Made by a program: the position numbers and the translations under genes. 21,878 nucleotides of DNA, taken from NCBI GenBank assembly GCA_046565865.1, contig JBKHXU010000051.1, positions 1 through 21,878 of the forward strand, written 5' to 3'. The notes beneath the pieces were generated by a model, which saw only the letters and a list, made by a program, of their open reading frames with translations, was not told where the DNA came from and made no database searches. This document shows, piece after piece, positions 16,199-21,878 of this stretch (position 1 is its first letter; every line of letters starts with the position of its first letter). The DNA comes from JBKHXU01 sp046565865. GTDB lineage: Bacteria; Pseudomonadota; Gammaproteobacteria; Acidiferrobacterales; Sulfurifustaceae.

Positions 16199-17019
16199 TG
16201 GGTAAACCGGCGGATGTCTCGAGCAATGCGGCGGCAATTGCCGATCCGCTGCTGATCGCGGGCAAGGCGTATCGCTCGCGGCTGCTGGTCGGCACCGGTA
16301 AGTACAAGGATATGGACGAGACCCGGCGCGCGGTCGAGGCGAGCGGCGCCGAGATCATCACCGTCGCCATCCGGCGCACGAACATCGGCCAGGACCGCAA
16401 CGCGCCGAGCCTTACCGAGGTGCTGCCGCCGAGCCAGTACACGTATCTGCCCAACACCGCCGGCTGCTACAGCGCCGAGGACGCCATTCGCACCTGCCGC
16501 TTGGCGCGCGAGCTGCTCGACGGCCACGACTTGGTGAAGCTCGAGGTCCTGGGCGACGAGAAGACCTTGTTCCCAGATATCCCGCAAACCTTGGAGGCGG
16601 CGCGTGTCCTTATTAAGGACGGGTTCAAGGTGATGGTCTACACCAACGACGATCCGATCGTTGCCAAGCGCTTCGAGGAGATGGGCTGCGTCGCGGTCAT
16701 GCCGCTCGCGGCGCCCCTCGGTGCCGGGCTCGGCATTCGCAACCCGTACAACATCCGCTTCATCGTCGAGGGCGCGAAGGTACCGATCCTGGTCGACGCC
16801 GGGGTCGGCACCGCGTCCGACGCCGCGGTGGCGATGGAATTGGGCTGCGACGGCGTGCTCATGAACACCGCCATCGCCGCAGCACAAGATCCGGTGCGCA
16901 TGGCGCGCGCCATGCGCCTTGCGATCGAGGCCGGTCGCGATGCATACCTCGCCGGGCGCATGCCGCGCAAACAGTACGGTTCGCCGTCCTCCCCGCTCGG
17001 CGGCACGTTCTTCGCGTAG
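16198..17019 (+). CDS. thiG: Thiazole synthase ThiG
   Basis: The product is 273 aa. It condenses 1-deoxy-xylulose-5-phosphate, dehydroglycine and ThiS-thiocarboxylate into the thiazole phosphate of thiamin. Visible marks: LLVGTGKYKD near the start, TVAIRRTNIGQD, Schiff-base Lys114 in DLVKLEVLGD, PLGAGLGIRNPYNIRFI, VDAGVGTASDAAVAMELG and NTAIAAAQDP. The ATG at 16198 was chosen over the one at 16195 because GGAGG lies 6 nt upstream of it rather than 3. The barrel is complete. No other thiamin gene follows; trmB is next. Confidence 0.97.
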   Translation: MGKPADVSSNAAAIADPLLIAGKAYRSRLLVGTGKYKDMDETRRAVEASGAEIITVAIRRTNIGQDRNAPSLTEVLPPSQYTYLPNTAGCYSAEDAIRTCRLARELLDGHDLVKLEVLGDEKTLFPDIPQTLEAARVLIKDGFKVMVYTNDDPIVAKRFEEMGCVAVMPLAAPLGAGLGIRNPYNIRFIVEGAKVPILVDAGVGTASDAAVAMELGCDGVLMNTAIAAAQDPVRMARAMRLAIEAGRDAYLAGRMPRKQYGSPSSPLGGTFFA

Positions 17020-17050
17020 TCTTCGCTCGCCCGCCGGTTCCGGAGCACGC

Positions 17051-17731
17051 GTGACACGCGCGCCGTTGCCGCAGCGCCCCGTTCGCAGCTACGTGCGGCG
17101 CGAGGGCCGCATCACACCGGCACAAACGCGCGCGCTGCGCGAGCTTTGGCCGCGCTACGGCGTCGACCCCACCGCGCTCGATCTCGGCGCCATGTTTCCG
17201 CGGCGCGCGCCACTGACCCTGGACATCGGCTTCGGCGACGGTGAAGCACTTGCGCTGCACGCGCAGCAGCAGCCGGAGCGGAATTTTCTCGGGGTTGAAG
17301 TACACCGGCCCGGCGTCGGCAGCCTGCTGCGCAGGCTGGCGGCGGCCGACATCGACAACGTGCGCGTGCTCGTTGCCGATGCCAACGAGGTGCTGCAAGC
17401 GCTGCCGGACGGCGCGCTCGCCGGCGTCCAGTTGTACTTTCCCGACCCGTGGCCGAAGAAGCGACATCACAAGCGGCGCCTGCTGCAAGCGCCGTTCGTC
17501 GCACTGATCGCGCGCAAGCTGCAACCGCACGGTGTGTTGCACGTAGCGACCGATTGGGACGACTATGTGCGGCACGCATTAAGTGTGTGCGACGCCTGTC
17601 CCGATCTCGAGAACCTTGCCGGACCGGGGCGGTGCGTGCCGCGTCCGGCGGCGCGGCCGTTCAGCAAATTCGAGCGCCGCGCGATCGCCGCGGGTCGGTC
17701 TATCAGCGACTTGCAGTATCGAAAACGCTGA
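17051..17731 (+). CDS. trmB: tRNA (guanine-N7)-methyltransferase TrmB
   Basis: The product is 226 aa. It methylates G46 of tRNA using S-adenosylmethionine. The SAM motif is LDIGFGDGEALALHA (57-71) and GVEVHRPGVGSLLRR follows. The family signature LYFPDPWPKKRHHKRR is at 128-143, ATDWDDY at 166-172, and the C-terminal PFSKFERRAIAAG is also conserved. The GTG at 17051 was chosen because GGAG lies 5 nt upstream and the resulting N-terminus (VTRAPLPQRPVRSYVRREGR) matches TrmB starts; the open frame extends further upstream into thiG. It follows thiG by 31 bp and is probably in the same transcript, ended by the terminator at 17850. Confidence 0.96.
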   Translation: MTRAPLPQRPVRSYVRREGRITPAQTRALRELWPRYGVDPTALDLGAMFPRRAPLTLDIGFGDGEALALHAQQQPERNFLGVEVHRPGVGSLLRRLAAADIDNVRVLVADANEVLQALPDGALAGVQLYFPDPWPKKRHHKRRLLQAPFVALIARKLQPHGVLHVATDWDDYVRHALSVCDACPDLENLAGPGRCVPRPAARPFSKFERRAIAAGRSISDLQYRKR

Positions 17732-17849
17732 GGTGTGCGCCACCGTGCTGCGCAGCCGTTGCCGCCTTACCGTTACGGTTTCCCTGACGCACAACCGCCG
17801 TTCGGCGCGCAACCGTAGTCTATAGTTAAGGTAAGTAACGTCTCATTCG

Positions 17850-17876
17850 AGCCCCGCGTCAGCGGGGCTTTTTTTT
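17850..17876 (+). terminator. Rho-independent terminator after trmB
   Basis: A perfect stem AGCCCCGC/GCGGGGCT with loop GTCA runs into a run of eight T ending at 17876. It ends the thiS-thiG-trmB unit, about 120 bp after the trmB stop. On the minus strand the hairpin lacks a T run. Confidence 0.9.
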
Positions 17877-17919
17877 GGGGCGGTATGTCGAAGGGGAGCG
17901 GAGCGAGCGCGTGCGACGA

Positions 17920-18219
17920 CTACTTCGCCGCGTCGTGGGCCGCGAGCAAGGCGTCCTTTTCCTTGCGTGACAGCAAACGCAGCGAGCATTCGCGCAGCAG
18001 CGCCGCCGAGCGGCTCTCGCAGGTCTCGTGGTAGCGCAACCGCACCGGCCGCCGGCTGCGCGTATAGCGCGCGCCGGTGCCGTCATTGTGCTGCTGTACG
18101 CGCCGCTCGATGTTGTTGGTGACGCCGGTATACAGCGACCCGTCGCTGCATTCGAGGATGTACACGAACCACGGCGTGTCGGTAGCGGCGGGTATGTCCG
18201 CGGGGAAAGCGTTAGCCAT
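17920..18219 (-). CDS. GIY-YIG domain protein (UPF0213/YhbQ-like)
   Basis: The product is 99 aa, essentially a single GIY-YIG nuclease domain. FVYILECSDG (18-27) and YTGVTNN (30-36) are the two core strands. Arg39/Arg40 in ERRVQQHN, the His44 region, ARYTRSRRPVRL and Glu77 in LLRECSLR complete the active-site pattern. Small one-domain members of this family are common in bacteria; a role in DNA repair or nucleic-acid cleavage is known for relatives but undefined for most. ATG at 18219 with AAGGA upstream. It lies 14 bp downstream of the SirB1 gene and is probably co-transcribed. Confidence 0.92.
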   Translation of the reverse strand: MANAFPADIPAATDTPWFVYILECSDGSLYTGVTNNIERRVQQHNDGTGARYTRSRRPVRLRYHETCESRSAALLRECSLRLLSRKEKDALLAAHDAAK

Positions 18220-18233
18220 GACGTCCTTGTGTG

Positions 18234-19067
18234 CTAGTTCAAACGTGACGCCAGTCGTTCAAGGTCGATGATCTTGCGACGTACATCGAGGACCTCGGGG
18301 CTGGCAGGGCTGAGCTCCATGTAGTGACGATAGCCGTCGAGCGCGGGACGGAAGCACTCAAGCCGCTCGTACAGTTCGGCGCGGTCGCGCACCTCTTCCG
18401 GCAGGTTCGGCGCGATCATGAGGATGCGGTTCATCGTGGTCAGGGCCTTGTCCCACGCCTCGCGGTGCAGATAGATTGCTTTGAGGTTGCGCAGCATGCG
18501 CACCAGAATGTCTTTTTTGTTGGCCGCTACCAGTAGCTGCGGCAACGGCGCCAGGCGCGCTTGGTCCTCGCCGAAGCGCATCTCCAGGCGCTGCACCAAA
18601 TCTTCTTCCGCCACCGGCACGCCGCCGGCGAACGGGTCGAGCACCACGTCGCCCTCGTCGGTCGCGGATTTGACCAGGAAATGGCCGGGGAACGAGACGC
18701 CTTCGAGTTCGAGGCCGACACGGCGGCCGATCTCCATATACAGGATCGAGAGCGTGATCGGGATGCCGACGCGGCGATCGATCACCTCGTTTAAAAAGCT
18801 GTTGCGCGGGTCGTAGTAGTCGTCGGTGTTGCCGCTGAAACCGAGCTCGTCGAACAGAAATTCGTTCAACGCCACCACGCGCGCCTCAAAGCCGGCGCCC
18901 TCGGGGAGCTTGTGTTTAAGCCGCTCTGCCAGCTCGTCCAGGCGGTTTAGGTATTCGCCGACGTTGAGCCCCGGGTATTCGTCCTGCGCCACGCACAACG
19001 CCGCCTCGGCGAGGTCCAGTTCCTCGTCGGGTTGGGTCAGCAGTGCCTGTAAGCGCTCGGTGCTCAT
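18234..19067 (-). CDS. SirB1 family transglutaminase-like/TPR protein
   Basis: This 277-aa soluble protein has an N-terminal SirB1/transglutaminase-like domain including GFSGNTDDYYDPRNSFLNEV, RRVGIPITLSILYMEIGRRV and VSFPGHFLVK, the family hallmark, then VVLDPFAGG. The C-terminal third (about 180-270) is helical and TPR-like (AIYLHREAWDKALTTMNRIL). SirB1 proteins are widespread in gamma- and betaproteobacteria, often near release-factor or kdsA genes, and their biochemical role is not settled. The transglutaminase-type Cys is replaced in this group, so enzyme activity is doubtful. ATG at 19067; the RBS is weak. Confidence 0.93.
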   Translation of the reverse strand: MSTERLQALLTQPDEELDLAEAALCVAQDEYPGLNVGEYLNRLDELAERLKHKLPEGAGFEARVVALNEFLFDELGFSGNTDDYYDPRNSFLNEVIDRRVGIPITLSILYMEIGRRVGLELEGVSFPGHFLVKSATDEGDVVLDPFAGGVPVAEEDLVQRLEMRFGEDQARLAPLPQLLVAANKKDILVRMLRNLKAIYLHREAWDKALTTMNRILMIAPNLPEEVRDRAELYERLECFRPALDGYRHYMELSPASPEVLDVRRKIIDLERLASRLN

Positions 19068-19096
19068 CGCTTGTTCATGACTCAGGGTATGAATTA

Positions 19097-19123
19097 ACTA
19101 TAGCAGAGCGAAATCCACGCCAA
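19097..19123 (-). promoter_or_regulatory. Possible promoter of the SirB1 / GIY-YIG unit
   Basis: On the minus strand TATAGT (19102-19097) lies 30 bp before the SirB1 ATG. TTGGCG (19123-19118) is upstream with a spacer of only 15 nt, so the match is imperfect. The 96-bp gap after the DUF6231 gene argues for a promoter here. Confidence 0.35.
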
Positions 19124-19163
19124 GTGCGCGTGCCGTAAAACGTCAGTGCGGGAAACTATTTAA

Positions 19164-19646
19164 CTACCAGCGAAATTTATCGAACAACTCGGGGTGCGCC
19201 CAATGTTGGCTGTTCAACCAATCGGGCGTGTTCTTGTAATCGGCAATGTTGAACGCATACAACGCGTGCGTGATCGCGTCGCCGCCGTAGTCGGCCACAT
19301 GGCGCATGCCGAGCGCCAGGAAATCGGTGTGCGTGAGGCTGGCGCGTGCCGGCGTTTCGAGCGCGACGTACAGGTACTGCGCATAGCGATCGCGCAGTGC
19401 GGCGAGCAGGTGCAGCAGCGACGCCTTGACGCCGGCGTCGGCGCCGGTGCAAACCAGGGCGAGGTCGAAGCGGCCTTGGTTTGCGAGCGGATCGGCGTCC
19501 GGTGTGGGCAAGGTGAGGTAGCGACAATCGGCCTGACGCGAAAACGGCCCGAGTACATCTGCCGCCGCGGCGCCAACGGCGAGCAGCGAGCGTGGCCGTA
19601 CCTGCTGCACTACCCGTTCGATGTCGGCGGCGTAGGGTGCGGTCAT
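19164..19646 (-). CDS. DUF6231-like protein
   Basis: The product is 160 aa. Its N-terminal half looks like a shortened Rossmann/methyltransferase fold (SLLAVGAAAADVLG, then RFDLALVCTGAD), but a proper SAM-binding glycine motif is not evident. The C-terminus YKNTPDWLNSQHWAHPELF, then DKFRW, is the conserved end of a gammaproteobacterial family I know as DUF6231. The function is unknown. The start at 19646 (MTAPYAADIERV) fits homologue length; an ATG 57 nt upstream at 19703 is open but gives a His/Pro-rich extension without a better RBS. It lies 143 bp downstream of ppsA on the same strand. Confidence 0.8.
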   Translation of the reverse strand: MTAPYAADIERVVQQVRPRSLLAVGAAAADVLGPFSRQADCRYLTLPTPDADPLANQGRFDLALVCTGADAGVKASLLHLLAALRDRYAQYLYVALETPARASLTHTDFLALGMRHVADYGGDAITHALYAFNIADYKNTPDWLNSQHWAHPELFDKFRW

Positions 19647-19734
19647 GGGCGGCGGCTTACGATTATCGTGAGCGGACGCACCATGTTCACGTTCGACCGC
19701 CAAATGGCGTGTGCCGCTTGGCCACCCTCATTCT

Positions 19735-19760
19735 GTCCTTCTTCCGGAGGGAGAAGGGAC
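19735..19760. repeat. Intergenic hairpin, resembles a CCCTCTCCC-type repeat
   Basis: GTCCTTCTTCC (19735-19745) pairs with the segment ending GGGAC (19760) through 11 pairs with one bulge, leaving a 3-nt loop. It lies 29 bp after the ppsA stop. The wording CCCTCATTCTGTCC...GGGAGAAGGGACCGAG resembles a common proteobacterial intergenic repeat, in a degenerate form. There is no T run on the minus strand, so termination of ppsA here is uncertain. Confidence 0.45.
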
Positions 19761-19789
19761 CGAGTAGTGGCAGACGGGTACATTTTTCA

Positions 19790-21878
<2,089 letters not shown>

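Noticed and set aside
15862..16887. A 341-codon minus-strand frame opposite thiS and thiG
   Set aside because: Both thiamin genes are unmistakable on the plus strand, and the antisense product resembles no known family.
17821..17876. A possible short non-coding RNA: TATAGT at 17821 followed by a terminator about 25 bp later
   Set aside because: No acceptable -35 box is found at 16-18 nt, and the hairpin is explained as the trmB terminator.

Overview
The window looks like chromosomal DNA from a GC-rich proteobacterium, most likely a gammaproteobacterium. This rests on the Fe(II)-trafficking protein YggX directly downstream of MutY and AsmA, on a SirB1 protein, on a DUF6231-like protein, on tRNA-Phe and tRNA-Gly(CCC) close to the E. 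coli forms, and on dispersed 'GTCATTGCGAG...' palindromes. Genus cannot be read from the sequence. Coding density is high and I see no CRISPR array, transposase, integrase or prophage gene.

Left part (1-4700). The 5' end of an unrecognised gene lies at the left edge on the minus strand. It is followed by tRNA-Phe with a near-consensus promoter and by a small exported His-rich protein on the plus strand. Next come two palindromic repeats and a strong terminator hairpin. The minus-strand block tRNA-Gly(CCC)-asmA-mutY-yggX has 1-4 nt overlaps between its protein genes and probably shares one promoter upstream of the tRNA. The last 600 bp of asmA are markedly AT-richer than the rest.

Middle part (4700-14640). 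A small unknown protein, an NADPH-dependent FMN reductase and a secreted type-B carboxylesterase come first. They are followed by a signalling cluster: a soluble five-PAS/GAF hybrid histidine kinase (plus strand) faces, tail to tail and only 13 bp away, a membrane hybrid histidine kinase. The membrane kinase is translationally coupled to an orphan periplasmic Leu/Ile/Val-type binding protein. No ABC permease or ATPase is nearby, so the binding protein may serve as the ligand receptor of the membrane kinase. Both kinases end in receiver domains without an output domain, so the final effector must be elsewhere.

Right part (14640-21878). A two-TM potassium channel with an RCK domain is divergent from the thiamin genes thiS-thiG, which are followed by trmB (tRNA m7G46 methyltransferase) and a Rho-independent terminator. 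On the minus strand lie ppsA (phosphoenolpyruvate synthase, N-terminus outside the window), a DUF6231-like protein, a SirB1 transglutaminase-like/TPR protein and a small GIY-YIG protein. Most of these are housekeeping genes. The part most worth experimental attention is the binding-protein/two-kinase cluster at 7686-14636.

Non-coding gaps. No gene-free stretch exceeds about 300 bases apart from 99-480, which holds tRNA-Phe and its promoter. The gaps 4436-4702, 5555-5785 and 7445-7685 contain no RNA gene I can recognise; the last holds a 12-bp direct repeat.
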